Numbered from the stretch's first letter, positions 44,581 through 53,692 are shown. The stretch is DNA of 64,000 nt from an uncultured Anderseniella sp. (GCA_947488295.1 CANKYU010000001.1:1104183-1168182); one strand, 5' to 3'. The notes: generated from the letters alone by a model not told the origin. Made by a program: numbers and translations.

Positions 44581-46148
44581 CGAGGAACCCGCAGGTAACT
44601 GAAACAGATGAAACCTCGGATCAGGCTGAAGTCATTGCGTTTCTCTCAGATCCTGCATCGTACCCGGGTATTGTGCGCTCGGTTGAAGTGGTAGAGACCC
44701 ATGCCGCCCTGGTTTTCCTGACCGAGCAGGAAGCCTTCAAGATCAAGAAGGCCGTGACGTTTCCTTACCTTGATTTTGGGACTTTGGAAAAACGTGCGGC
44801 AGCCTGTGACCATGAACTGCAGATCAATCAGCCTCATGCACCTGATATCTATTTGGGTGTTGTGAAAATCACCCGCGAGGCACCCGGAGAACTTGCGATC
44901 AATGGGGCTGGAGAACCGGTGGAATGTGCTCTGCACATGTGGCGTTTTCCGGACAATGCGCTGCTCGGTGACGTAATCAGGGCTAAAGGACTGACACCTG
45001 AGTTCGTGGACCGCCTGGCTGATGAGATCGGCAGGTATCAGGCTGAGGCACCTATCGCACGCGAAGACCATGCAGCCGGCAGAATGGCTGCCATTGTTGA
45101 TGAACTTTGCGTTGCCTTTGATGAAGCCGCAGGGATGTTGCCAGCAGGTGAGGCGCATCGGTTTGAGAAGTCAGCTAAGGCCGCGCTGCGCCAATGCAGG
45201 GTGTTGCTGGATGATCGTGGCAGGCAAGGGTATGTGCGCCGCTGTCATGGTGACCTTCACCTGTCCAATATCATAATTCTGAACAATCAGCCGGTCCTGT
45301 TCGATGCCATAGAGTTCAATGACGAAATCGCGACCGTCGACATTCTTTACGACCTGGCTTTCCTGTTGATGGACCTGGGCCATATTGGAGAAGATGGTTA
45401 TGCAAACCGCCTCTTTAACCGGTACCTGTCGCAATCGGCAAACGATGATCATCTCGCCGGATTGCAGGCTTTGCCGCTTTTCATGGCCTGCCGTGCCGGA
45501 GTGCGAGCCATGGTTGCCGTTACGCGTTTACAGCAATCATCGGGAAGAACCGCACAGTCATCTGAAACCGCTGCCGAGGCCGATTCCTATCTTCTTGAGG
45601 CGACGGCGTATCTAGCGCCGCGCCCGCCTCGTCTGATTGCCGTCGGCGGACTATCGGGCACCGGTAAAACATCTCTGGCAAGAGCACTGGCCGCGCAAAT
45701 TGCCCGATGTCCGGGGGCTGTGCACCTGCGCACCGATGTTGAACGCAAGCAGATGTTCGGTGTCAGTGAAACAACCAGACTGCCGAAGCAAAGCTACACA
45801 CCGGAGGCGCGCGATGCTGTTTACGAACGGATGGTGCAAAAGGCCACAGTCGCCTTGCGGGCAGGTCATGCGGTGATCGTTGATGCGATTTTCCTGGATC
45901 TGGCTGCACGTTCCGCGGTTGAGCAGGTGGCCGAAAACACTGGTGCGTCTTTTGCCGGCCTGTGGCTGGAAGCTGATGAACAGCAGCTTGTTGAGCGGGT
46001 GAACAGCCGCAAGGACGATGCATCTGATGCCACAGCAGATGTGGTTCGCCAACAATTGAAGCAGTCTACGGGGCCGGTCACCTGGCACAGGATCAACGCA
46101 AACGGCGCGCTGGAAGAGACAGTGGAGCGTTCCCTGCAAGCGTTATGA
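44577..46148 (+). CDS. Fusion of aminoglycoside-phosphotransferase-like domain and AAA/zeta-type P-loop kinase
   Basis: 523 residues. An N-terminal APH-like half (~1-335) has RRCHGDLHLSNIIILNNQPVLFDAIEFND, the catalytic HGDLHxxN and metal-binding DxxEF motifs. The C-terminal half (~345-520) begins with a P-loop, VGGLSGTGKTSLARALA, and continues with HLRTDVERKQMFG and VIVDAIFLD as in AAA_33 kinases. Substrate unknown; it is unlikely to be antibiotic resistance. Overlap with arcC places it as the fifth gene of the deiminase operon. Confidence 0.86.
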   Translation: MTRNPQVTETDETSDQAEVIAFLSDPASYPGIVRSVEVVETHAALVFLTEQEAFKIKKAVTFPYLDFGTLEKRAAACDHELQINQPHAPDIYLGVVKITREAPGELAINGAGEPVECALHMWRFPDNALLGDVIRAKGLTPEFVDRLADEIGRYQAEAPIAREDHAAGRMAAIVDELCVAFDEAAGMLPAGEAHRFEKSAKAALRQCRVLLDDRGRQGYVRRCHGDLHLSNIIILNNQPVLFDAIEFNDEIATVDILYDLAFLLMDLGHIGEDGYANRLFNRYLSQSANDDHLAGLQALPLFMACRAGVRAMVAVTRLQQSSGRTAQSSETAAEADSYLLEATAYLAPRPPRLIAVGGLSGTGKTSLARALAAQIARCPGAVHLRTDVERKQMFGVSETTRLPKQSYTPEARDAVYERMVQKATVALRAGHAVIVDAIFLDLAARSAVEQVAENTGASFAGLWLEADEQQLVERVNSRKDDASDATADVVRQQLKQSTGPVTWHRINANGALEETVERSLQAL

Positions 46149-46167
46149 GCTGTTTGCCCGGCGGTGA

Positions 46168-46181
46168 TTGACGCAAGTCAA
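46168..46181. promoter_or_regulatory. FNR-type box upstream of usp/P-type ATPase operon
   Basis: TTGAC-GCAA-GTCAA matches all consensus positions; centred 107 bp before the start at 46282. TATTTG at 46211-46216 is the nearest -10-like sequence but lies about 6 bp too far for exact class II spacing. Confidence 0.65.
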
Positions 46182-46281
46182 GGCAGACGACGGCGATACC
46201 GCCCAGGGTGTATTTGCCAACACCAGGACCGGTGGACGCATGCGCTGCTGACACTGCCAGAGATCATTGCCGGAGAGAGGA

Positions 46282-47265
46282 ATGCGACGGTTCAGAAACA
46301 TCCTGTATGTTCACGAGGAAAATTCACCGACCGCGCTGGAAACCCTGCAACTGGCTTTGAAAATTGCGGGCAAAAGCGGCGGCCGGGTTGATCTCATCAC
46401 CGTGCTTGACCCGCCGGCGGTTACATTTGCATCCAACATTTCGCTACTGCTGCAGTCCCGCTGGGTGAAGGAATCTGAAGAGCAGTTACAGCAACTTGCC
46501 CTGACCGCGAGCCCTGATGGCAGTCTGGACACGAAAGTCATAGAAGGCAGGCCGCATATCCAGGTGGTGAGGGAAGTTCTGACAGGTGACTATGACCTGG
46601 TCATCAAGCCAATCGGTCCCAGTGGTTTCCTGGACAGGTTGTTCGGACGGCTGGACATGCAGTTGTTGCGAAATTGCCCGTGTCCGGTATGGCTGTCGAA
46701 AGGTGAAGCCTACGGTGCTTTCGACAATGTGCTGGCCGCGGTTGACGCGGATATCGATACGTCTCTTGATTATCTTGGCAGCGAAGCGACCCCAAAGGAT
46801 GCGCTGAACCGGCAGATACTCGAGCTGGCGTTTTCCATGTGCGCGGACAACAATGCCCGCCTGCATGTGGGACATGCATGGTATCCGCCGTTCCTGTCAC
46901 CCTTCAGCCGGGCACGGGCCAACCTTCCCCAGAAGGAGATCGATGCATATGTCACTACCGTCAAACGCGTGCATACAGGCTGGCTGAGGGGCTTGATGGA
47001 CGCGGCATCAGGTTGGGTTGGGGAAAGCGTGGCAGAAACCGTCAAACTGAAAACTCACTTGCCCCAGGGCGATCCGGAAGTGGAAATACCCAGGTTGATA
47101 ACCGAAGTTGAGGCAGACCTGGTGATCATGGGAACGGTTGCGCGAACGGGGGTTTCAGGCCTTGTAATGGGGAACACGGCCGAGACCATACTGGATCAGA
47201 TCACCTGTTCTGTACTCGCAGTCAAACCCGCCGATTTCGTATCGGGTGTGCCCCTTGATGAATGA
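46282..47265 (+). CDS. UspE-like tandem universal stress protein
   Basis: 327 residues from ATG 46282 after GGAGAG; a TTG at 46267 is the only earlier start. Two UspA domains (~1-145, ~150-327): RFRNILYVHEENSPTALETLQLALKIA, VIKPIGPSGFLDRLFGRLDMQLLRNCPCPVWLSK, and DLVIMGTVARTGVSGLVMGNTAETILDQITCSVLAVKP. Length and the last motif resemble UspE. Its last 8 bp overlap the P-type ATPase gene, so the two are coupled. Confidence 0.88.
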   Translation: MRRFRNILYVHEENSPTALETLQLALKIAGKSGGRVDLITVLDPPAVTFASNISLLLQSRWVKESEEQLQQLALTASPDGSLDTKVIEGRPHIQVVREVLTGDYDLVIKPIGPSGFLDRLFGRLDMQLLRNCPCPVWLSKGEAYGAFDNVLAAVDADIDTSLDYLGSEATPKDALNRQILELAFSMCADNNARLHVGHAWYPPFLSPFSRARANLPQKEIDAYVTTVKRVHTGWLRGLMDAASGWVGESVAETVKLKTHLPQGDPEVEIPRLITEVEADLVIMGTVARTGVSGLVMGNTAETILDQITCSVLAVKPADFVSGVPLDE

Positions 47266-50002
47266 ACCGGAGCAGACCAGCCGGCACAAGCCAACCAAAC
47301 AAACCGAAAGCAGCTGGCATGACATCCCGGCTGATGCGGTTGTTGGCCGCCTGAACACCTCAACTGACGGGTTGAGTGAAACCGAAGCGGCTGAGAGACT
47401 GGCAACTCATGGTTATAACCGCTTGCCGGAAGCCCGAACCCGCAGTTCGTTTTATCGCTTCATCCTTCATTTCCATAACATCCTGATCTATGTGCTGCTG
47501 GGCTCGGCAGTTATCACGATGCTGCTGGGCCACGTGATCGACACGATCGCCATCCTGGCTGTTGTGCTGGCCAATGCGGCAATCGGCTATGTTCAGGAAG
47601 GCAAGGCTGAAAAGGCCATGACCGCCATCCGCCAGATGCTGGCGCTGCGCGCTTCTGTCGTGCGTGATGCAAGCCGAATGAGCATCGAAGGACACTTGTT
47701 GGTACCGGGAGATGTTGTGCTGCTGGAAGCAGGCGACAAGGTACCGGCAGATGTTCGCCTGCTGGAAGCACACGGACTTCAGATACAGGAAGCCATACTG
47801 ACCGGTGAGTCGGTGCCGGTGGAGAAGCACACGAAGCCCGTTGCAGCGGGTGCCATGCTGGGAGACCGGACCTGCGTGGCATTCAACGGCACGCTGGTAA
47901 CCAGCGGTTTCGGCAAGGCCGTTGTGATTGCGACAGGCGCGAATACGGAAATCGGCCGCATCAGCAGCATGATTTCCAGTGTCGAGGTGCTGACCACACC
48001 GCTGGTCAGGCAGATGGACGGCTTCGCCCGCTGGTTGACAATCCTCATTCTGATCGTGGCGACGACGCTTCTGGCGTTCGGACACTTCGTCGGGCATTTC
48101 GAATTCAATGAACTGTTCATGGTGGTGGTGGGGCTTTCGGTAGCCGCAATTCCCGAAGGGTTGCCTGCTGTACTGACCATCACACTGGCTGTCGGTGTGC
48201 AGGCCATGGCGCGCCGAAACGCCATTGTCCGACGCCTGCCAGCCATCGAGACCCTGGGTTCGGTATCGGTGATTTGCACCGACAAGACCGGCACCCTGAC
48301 CCGCAATGAGATGATGGTCGCATCCATCGTGACCCATGAACACGTCCTTGCAGTGGAAGGTGACGGCTATGAACCGGAAGGCCTCATAACACTGCACGGT
48401 GCAGCGGTGGACGAAGACGATTATCCGGTTGTGCAGGAACTCGGCCGGGCAGCTGTGCTGTGCAATGATGCGCAGTTGCGCCATCATGACGGTACGTGGG
48501 TGGTTGAAGGCGACCCCATGGAAGGCGCGTTGCTGGCACTTGCTACCAAGGCAGGCCTGGATGTTGCGCAGGAAACCGGGGTGTGGCCCCGCATCGATGC
48601 AATACCCTTTGATGCCAAGCACCGGTTCATGGCTACGCTCAACCGAAAACCGGACGGGTCAGGACTGATTGCACTGAAGGGCGCTCCTGAACAGATATTG
48701 TCGATGTGCAAAAAACAGCGCACGCGCGCCGGCAAGGCTGCGGTGCTGGACAAGGCATACTGGGATGAAAAATCCAGAGAAATCGCCGCTCAGGGCCAGC
48801 GAGTGCTGGCTATCGCCGTTAAACCTGCCGAAGCGAAGCAGAGTGCACTGGACGTTGCCGGCATTCGGGAGGGACTTGTCCTGGTGGGGCTGGTGGGATT
48901 GATTGACCCGCCGCGTCCGGAAGCAATTGCAGCGGTCAAGGAGTGTGGCGGGGCGGGGATACAGATCAAGATGATCACCGGCGACCATCCCGGCACCGCA
49001 GCGGCAATTGCCCGGCAGGTCGGCCTGCACAATCCCGAAACCGTGTTGACCGGCGCTGATCTGGACCTGATGGATGATGCTGCCCTGTCCGGCGCAGCCC
49101 TGCAGACCAATGTTTTTGCGCGCACCAACCCGGAGCACAAACTCCGGCTGGTTATGGCGCTTCAGGCACATGGAATGACCGTTGCCATGACCGGTGACGG
49201 GGTAAACGATGCACCGGCGCTCAGGCGCGCTGATACCGGCATAGCCATGGGTAAGAAGGGCAGCGAAGCGGCCAAGGAGGCGGCGGAACTGGTGCTGGCG
49301 GATGATAATTTCGCATCGATAGTGGCAGCCGTGCGCGAAGGGCGCACCGTGTACGACAACATCCAGAAAGTCATCAGCTGGACGCTGCCGACCAATGCCG
49401 GAGAAACACTGGTGATAATCGTGGCGCTGCTGTTCAGCATGACACTGCCGATCACACCGCTGCAGATATTGTGGATCAACCTGATAACGGCGAGCACACT
49501 GGGTATCGTATTGGCCTTCGAGGCTACCGAAGCCAATACAATGCGGCGCCTGCCGCGACCGAGGAGCGAGCCGCTTTTGACCGGCGCGCTGGCATGGCAC
49601 ATCGTGCTGGTATCGGTGCTGTTCCTGTGCGGCGTATTCGGGATTTACGCATACGCAATCGACCGCGGATACTCGGTCGAGCTCGCACGTACGATGGTGA
49701 TGAACACACTGGTGGTCATGGAAATATTCCATCTGTTTTTTGTCCGCAACATTTACGGGACATCCCTGACATGGAAAGGATTGCGCGGGACAAGGATTGT
49801 ATGGACCACGGTCATAGGTGTGACGCTTCTGCAGTTCGCAATTACCTATATCGCGCCGTTGCAGGAGATTTTCTCGACTGAGGCCGTGTCGCTATTCGAC
49901 GGTATGCTTATTGTGGCGGTAGGCATGATCCTGTTTGCCATCGTTGAAACTGAAAAGCAGATTCGCCTGCTGTTCAGGCGACGTGACAGCGTGGCTGTTT
50001 GA
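47258..50002 (+). CDS. P-type cation-transporting ATPase (PMR1/PacL-related)
   Basis: 914 residues from ATG 47258. Cation_ATPase_N at ~25-95, actuator LTGES, helix 4 VAAIPEGLPAVLTI, phosphorylation motif CTDKTGTLT, ATP site KGAPE, MITGDHPGTA, and hinge MTGDGVNDAPAL are all present. Helix 6 reads NLITASTLGIVLAFE, whereas SERCA/PMR1 pumps have NLxTD there, so a main Ca2+-binding Asp is absent. It is therefore a type II pump of uncertain ion (Ca2+, Mn2+, Mg2+ or monovalent). It sits in the FNR-box operon with a UspE-like gene. Confidence 0.9.
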   Translation: MNEPEQTSRHKPTKQTESSWHDIPADAVVGRLNTSTDGLSETEAAERLATHGYNRLPEARTRSSFYRFILHFHNILIYVLLGSAVITMLLGHVIDTIAILAVVLANAAIGYVQEGKAEKAMTAIRQMLALRASVVRDASRMSIEGHLLVPGDVVLLEAGDKVPADVRLLEAHGLQIQEAILTGESVPVEKHTKPVAAGAMLGDRTCVAFNGTLVTSGFGKAVVIATGANTEIGRISSMISSVEVLTTPLVRQMDGFARWLTILILIVATTLLAFGHFVGHFEFNELFMVVVGLSVAAIPEGLPAVLTITLAVGVQAMARRNAIVRRLPAIETLGSVSVICTDKTGTLTRNEMMVASIVTHEHVLAVEGDGYEPEGLITLHGAAVDEDDYPVVQELGRAAVLCNDAQLRHHDGTWVVEGDPMEGALLALATKAGLDVAQETGVWPRIDAIPFDAKHRFMATLNRKPDGSGLIALKGAPEQILSMCKKQRTRAGKAAVLDKAYWDEKSREIAAQGQRVLAIAVKPAEAKQSALDVAGIREGLVLVGLVGLIDPPRPEAIAAVKECGGAGIQIKMITGDHPGTAAAIARQVGLHNPETVLTGADLDLMDDAALSGAALQTNVFARTNPEHKLRLVMALQAHGMTVAMTGDGVNDAPALRRADTGIAMGKKGSEAAKEAAELVLADDNFASIVAAVREGRTVYDNIQKVISWTLPTNAGETLVIIVALLFSMTLPITPLQILWINLITASTLGIVLAFEATEANTMRRLPRPRSEPLLTGALAWHIVLVSVLFLCGVFGIYAYAIDRGYSVELARTMVMNTLVVMEIFHLFFVRNIYGTSLTWKGLRGTRIVWTTVIGVTLLQFAITYIAPLQEIFSTEAVSLFDGMLIVAVGMILFAIVETEKQIRLLFRRRDSVAV

Positions 50003-50025
50003 AGCCGGACGAAAAAGGAAACTGG

Positions 50026-50535
50026 ATGTCACTGAAGACCGAAGTCGGACAGTGGGACCGAAAGTCGAAAGACTTCATTTCGGAAGTTTTTTACCGCCAT
50101 AGTGACCAGCCAGGTTTTCTGACAGATCTGGCTGGTATGCTTGACGAAGCGCACCTGCAAAGTGGAGCGACCTGGTTGCTGAAACACCATTTTGATCAAG
50201 GCGGGGAACCGTTTGACACCCAACTTGTGACGGCAATCTACCGGAACACGTCCGCACTGGTTCACTGGGATGCCAAACTGCACGTCCTGCAATGCGTCGC
50301 GCAGATGCCAATTCCAATTTCGGAAAAGCCCGCGGTTGAGGCATTCGTCCGGCATTGTCTCACAGATGACGCGAAGTTTGTCCGGGCATGGGCCTATAGC
50401 GGATTTTGCGAACTTGCCCGCCGGTTTCCGGAATTCCGATCAGAAGCGACACACGTTCTGAACGAGGCACTGTCGAGTGAAACCGCCGCATCAGTTTTGT
50501 CGCGTGTCAGGCGTGAACTGCAGCGCGGATACTGA
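50026..50535 (+). CDS. Hypothetical helical protein, HEAT-like
   Basis: 169 residues from ATG 50026 with AAGGAA upstream; an overlapping TTG start at 49999 is possible. All-helical pattern with repeats of about 30-35 residues (PGFLTDLAGMLDEAHLQSGATWLLKHHF; KPAVEAFVRHCLTDDAKFVRAWAYSGFCELARRFPEF), reminiscent of HEAT repeats. No enzyme motif. It follows the ATPase by 23 bp and is likely the last gene of that operon. Confidence 0.65.
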   Translation: MSLKTEVGQWDRKSKDFISEVFYRHSDQPGFLTDLAGMLDEAHLQSGATWLLKHHFDQGGEPFDTQLVTAIYRNTSALVHWDAKLHVLQCVAQMPIPISEKPAVEAFVRHCLTDDAKFVRAWAYSGFCELARRFPEFRSEATHVLNEALSSETAASVLSRVRRELQRGY

Positions 50536-50585
50536 CGCCTGCAGTGCATGCGCCGACGTAATCAGCAGGGCTGGCGGTCGAGATG

Positions 50586-51020
50586 CTATTTCACAGTCAT
50601 GCAGGTGCACGGCGCGTTCTGGCTGACCTTGTGTGACACGCTGCCAAGCAACAGGCTGGCAAGGCCGCCAAGTCCGCGGCGACCGGTGATGATCAGGTCT
50701 GCGCCGGACTTTTCGGCCTGCTGCAGGATTTCCTCGGCCGGGTCGCCATTGCCTATGATGCATTCCGCCGGTTTGCAGCCCTGGGCCTGCGCCTGTTTCA
50801 CCGCCTGCGCCATGACATGTTTTCCAGCTTCGGCAATTTTTTCCGGAGCAGGTGGGATGGCAACCGCGCCGGACCCTACTGCAATTGCGGTGGTTTCCAG
50901 TTCAGGCGAGTGGACCAGATGAACCGCTGACTTGTACTTGTCCGCAATGTCGCAAGCTGTCGCCAGCGCATGCGCAGCCTGTTCGGATCCATCAATTGCA
51001 ACGACGATAGTCTTAAACAT
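50586..51020 (-). CDS. Universal stress protein UspA family (single domain)
   Basis: 144 residues from ATG 51020 with AGGTGG upstream. FKTIVVAIDGSEQAAHALATA at the start and GRRGLGGLASLLLGSVSHKV at the end fit the ATP-binding Gxx-G-(9)-G-S pattern. It is preceded by an FNR box at 51080 and TAACAT at the matching -10, so it should be induced at low oxygen. Confidence 0.92.
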   Translation of the reverse strand: MFKTIVVAIDGSEQAAHALATACDIADKYKSAVHLVHSPELETTAIAVGSGAVAIPPAPEKIAEAGKHVMAQAVKQAQAQGCKPAECIIGNGDPAEEILQQAEKSGADLIITGRRGLGGLASLLLGSVSHKVSQNAPCTCMTVK

Positions 51021-51051
51021 GTCGGCCACCTCAAAGTTGACGATGGCTGGC

Positions 51052-51057
51052 ATGTTA
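51052..51057 (-). promoter_or_regulatory. Candidate -10 element of the uspA promoter
   Basis: TAACAT on the minus strand, four of six consensus bases; a start near 51045 gives the FNR box centre at -41.5. Confidence 0.45.
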
Positions 51058-51079
51058 GATCGCAGGAAAACAGAGTTTC

Positions 51080-51093
51080 TTGACGCAGATCAA
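51080..51093. promoter_or_regulatory. FNR-type box upstream of uspA
   Basis: TTGAC-GCAG-ATCAA matches all consensus positions, centred 66 bp before the uspA start at 51020. It lies in the 345-bp gene-free stretch 51021-51365, which also holds two palindromes at 51141-51183 and otherwise nothing I recognise. Confidence 0.72.
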
Positions 51094-51140
51094 ACGCTCA
51101 CATCCGGGATTGTGAACTGTCGCTGTGCGCACGAACGGCC

Positions 51141-51183
51141 CGGTCAATCTTGCGATTGACCGTTGGTCACCAGTCTGGTGACC
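51141..51183. promoter_or_regulatory. Two adjacent palindromes upstream of uxuA
   Basis: First: CGGTCAATC (51141-51149), 4-bp centre, GATTGACCG (51154-51162). Second: GGTCACCA (51165-51172), 3-bp centre, TGGTGACC (51176-51183). Both are perfect. The second contains TTGGTCACCA, similar in style to TGGT..ACCA operators of GntR regulators such as UxuR/ExuR. They lie 180-225 bp before uxuA, and a terminator function is also possible. Confidence 0.45.
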
Positions 51184-51365
51184 TGGTCTTCAAATGCATC
51201 CGGGTTCGCCTTGGCAATTTGTATAAGGGCCACAAGTATTTCGCGTTGATGGTGGTGCTGGCGCTGGTAACCTGTGTGCCGCAGCTTACGCTGATACCTG
51301 TTCAACTGTTTGACCCGTAACTGTAGGGGAATTGGATATGATCTCAGAAACAGAATTTTCCTGCG

Positions 51366-52586
51366 ATGAATAGCCCATCTGGACACTATCCCATGCGCCA
51401 GGGCTGGCGCTGGTATGGGCCGGGTGCCGGCATACCTCTCGACACGATCCGGCAGGCGGGAGCCACCGAGGTGGTTAGCGCCCTGCATGACGTGCCGATT
51501 GGCGAGGCATGGACTGCTGCCGCTGTGGCAGAACGAAAGGCATTGATTGAAGACACACCAGCCGGGCGCACCCCGCTCAACTGGTCGGTGGTGGAAAGCA
51601 TTCCTGTCGCGGATGCTATCAAGCGAACCGAGTCTGCTGCCCGTGGGGAAATTGCGTCATGGATTGCCAGCATGGAAGCCGTGGCCAGCAATGGCATCAC
51701 GACGATCTGCTACAATTTCATGCCGGTTGTCGACTGGACCCGCACCGACCTCGACTTTGTAACGCCGACAGGGTCGACCGCGTTGCGGTTTGATCAGGAC
51801 AGGTTTGCCGCATTCGATCTGTTTGTTCTGGACCGGCCAGGCGCTGCACAGGATTATTCGAGTGACGACGTGGACCGGGCACAGGCCGTCTTCAATGGCA
51901 TGACCCAGGATGACGTTGACCGGATCGTGACAAACATTTCCAGTGCGCTGCCGGGATCAACCGCGGAACCGCTTACCATTCCGGCATTCAGGGACAAGCT
52001 GAAAGCATATGCGGCAATCGATGCCGATGTGTTGCGTAACAACCTGATCAGTTTCCTGGAGGCCGTCACGCCGGTTGCCGACAGCCTTGGTGTCAAGCTG
52101 ACCCTGCATCCAGATGATCCACCCAGGCCGCTGTTCGGCCTGCCTCGCATTGCCTCGACGCAAGACGATTACGCCGCCGTCTTTTCCGCGGTGCCGGCAC
52201 GCTCAAACGGCATGTGTTTTTGTACCAGCAGCCTCGGTGTCAGCGCCGACAATGATCTGCCGGCCATAGCGCGGCGTTTTGCCGACCGCATTCACTTCGC
52301 CCATCTCAGGGCAACAAAACGCGAGGGCGATGGCCGCTCGTTCCATGAAGCCGCCCACCTTGAGGGAGACGTCGATATGGTTGCGGTGGTGCGCGAACTG
52401 ATGGCTGAAAACCGAACCAGAAATCCTCACGAGACGATTGTGTTTCGCCCCGATCACGGGCAGCGCATGTTGTCCGACCTGAACGAGGAAGGAAGCCCCG
52501 GCTATCCGGCGGTTGGCCGGCTGCGCGGCCTTGCGGAACTGCGTGGCATCATGGTCGCTCTGGAAACCATGGAGATACCGGACTGA
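51366..52586 (+). CDS. uxuA: Mannonate dehydratase
   Basis: 406 residues; ATG 51366 (weak site) or 51393. WRWYGPG at the start, GITTICYNFMPVVDWTRTDL, LHPDDPPRPLFGLPRI, NGMCFCTSSLG and HLRATKREGDGRSFHEAAHLEGD are UxuA motifs with the metal-binding His and Cys residues. It dehydrates D-mannonate to 2-keto-3-deoxygluconate. First gene of a four-gene hexuronate operon with a Gfo/Idh oxidoreductase, uxaC and uxuB. Confidence 0.93.
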   Translation: MNSPSGHYPMRQGWRWYGPGAGIPLDTIRQAGATEVVSALHDVPIGEAWTAAAVAERKALIEDTPAGRTPLNWSVVESIPVADAIKRTESAARGEIASWIASMEAVASNGITTICYNFMPVVDWTRTDLDFVTPTGSTALRFDQDRFAAFDLFVLDRPGAAQDYSSDDVDRAQAVFNGMTQDDVDRIVTNISSALPGSTAEPLTIPAFRDKLKAYAAIDADVLRNNLISFLEAVTPVADSLGVKLTLHPDDPPRPLFGLPRIASTQDDYAAVFSAVPARSNGMCFCTSSLGVSADNDLPAIARRFADRIHFAHLRATKREGDGRSFHEAAHLEGDVDMVAVVRELMAENRTRNPHETIVFRPDHGQRMLSDLNEEGSPGYPAVGRLRGLAELRGIMVALETMEIPD

Positions 52587-52607
52587 TGAAGAATCTGGAG
52601 ACTGAAC

Positions 52608-53645
52608 TTGGATAGAAAACCGATCAGACTGGCCGTCATCGGATTGGGCATGGCGTCGAAACCCCATCTGGAAGCTCTTAAGCTGCTGGAGCAGCAGATT
52701 GAGGTCTCCGGTGTCTGTAACCGGAGCAGGGAACGGGCTGAGGAGATTGCGCAACAACACGACTGGCCGGTTTTTGACAGCATCGAGGCGATCGCAGCCG
52801 ATGGCTCCACTGATGGGGTCATTGTTCTGACCCCCCCGCATCAACGCCTCGAGATTGTCACAACCCTGGCGGCGGCGGGAAAACACATCCTGACCGAAAA
52901 GCCGGTGGAGCGAAACACCGAAGCGGCGCGCAGGATCGTTGAGATCTGCGAGGCTGCAAATGTGCACCTGGGCGTGGTGTTCCAGCACCACTTCCGCGCC
53001 GGAGCCCGGCGGCTCTCGGAACTCGTCAGAAACAATCGACTTGGCAAGGTTGCCCTGGTGCGCGCGGATGTTCCGTGGTGGCGGGATCAGGCTTACTATG
53101 ATGTTCCCGGCCGCGGCACCTATGAACGAGATGGCGGCGGGGTGCTGATCAGCCAGGCGATCCATGTGCTTGACCTGCTGCTGAGCCTGACCGGCCCGGC
53201 AAAAACCGTGCAGGCGTTTTGTGCCACGACGGATATGCACAAGATGGAGTCAGAAGATTTTGCCAGCGGCGGTATCCGGTTTGACTCAGGTGCGGTCGGA
53301 TCTGTTGTTGCAACAACAGCAACCTTTCCCGGCGCGACGGAAAGCCTTGTCTTTGACGGGACGGAGGCCACCGCCGTGCTGAAGGGCGGCAATCTCAAAG
53401 TGGTGTGGCGCGACGGCAGAGAAGAGGAACTGGGCGAGGTGTCAGGCACTGGCGGCGGGGCCGATCCGATGGCGTTTCCGTGTGACTGGCATCGTGACCT
53501 GATCGAAGATTTTGCGACAGCCATCCGCGATCAAAGGGCGCCTGCCATTACCGGCCGTGAAGCGCTGCGGGTGCATGCGCTGATAGACGCCATGGTGGCC
53601 TCCTCGAAAACGGGGTGTATCTCAGACGTGTCTCAGGAAGGGTGA
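52608..53645 (+). CDS. Gfo/Idh/MocA-family NAD(P)-dependent oxidoreductase
   Basis: 345 residues from a TTG at 52608, supported by GGAG seven bases upstream. Rossmann motif LAVIGLGMASKPH, then VLTPPHQRLEIV and the family's ILTEKPVERN, where EKP carries the catalytic Lys. GVLISQAIHVLDLLLSL has the usual H-x-x-D. Within a glucuronate operon it may oxidise a uronic acid or an inositol-like sugar, feeding the pathway. Exact substrate unknown. Confidence 0.87.
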   Translation: MDRKPIRLAVIGLGMASKPHLEALKLLEQQIEVSGVCNRSRERAEEIAQQHDWPVFDSIEAIAADGSTDGVIVLTPPHQRLEIVTTLAAAGKHILTEKPVERNTEAARRIVEICEAANVHLGVVFQHHFRAGARRLSELVRNNRLGKVALVRADVPWWRDQAYYDVPGRGTYERDGGGVLISQAIHVLDLLLSLTGPAKTVQAFCATTDMHKMESEDFASGGIRFDSGAVGSVVATTATFPGATESLVFDGTEATAVLKGGNLKVVWRDGREEELGEVSGTGGGADPMAFPCDWHRDLIEDFATAIRDQRAPAITGREALRVHALIDAMVASSKTGCISDVSQEG

Positions 53646-53692
53646 GCCGATATGACTGACCTGTTCAAGTTCGCAGCGTCATCAGGTGCATT

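Noticed and set aside
44577..46148. Aminoglycoside resistance gene
   Set aside because: The APH-like domain is fused to a P-loop kinase inside an arginine deiminase operon; such fusions are not known resistance determinants.
47360..48622. 420-codon minus-strand frame opposite the P-type ATPase
   Set aside because: Antisense to conserved ATPase motifs, composition rich in Cys/His/Gln without a domain pattern.
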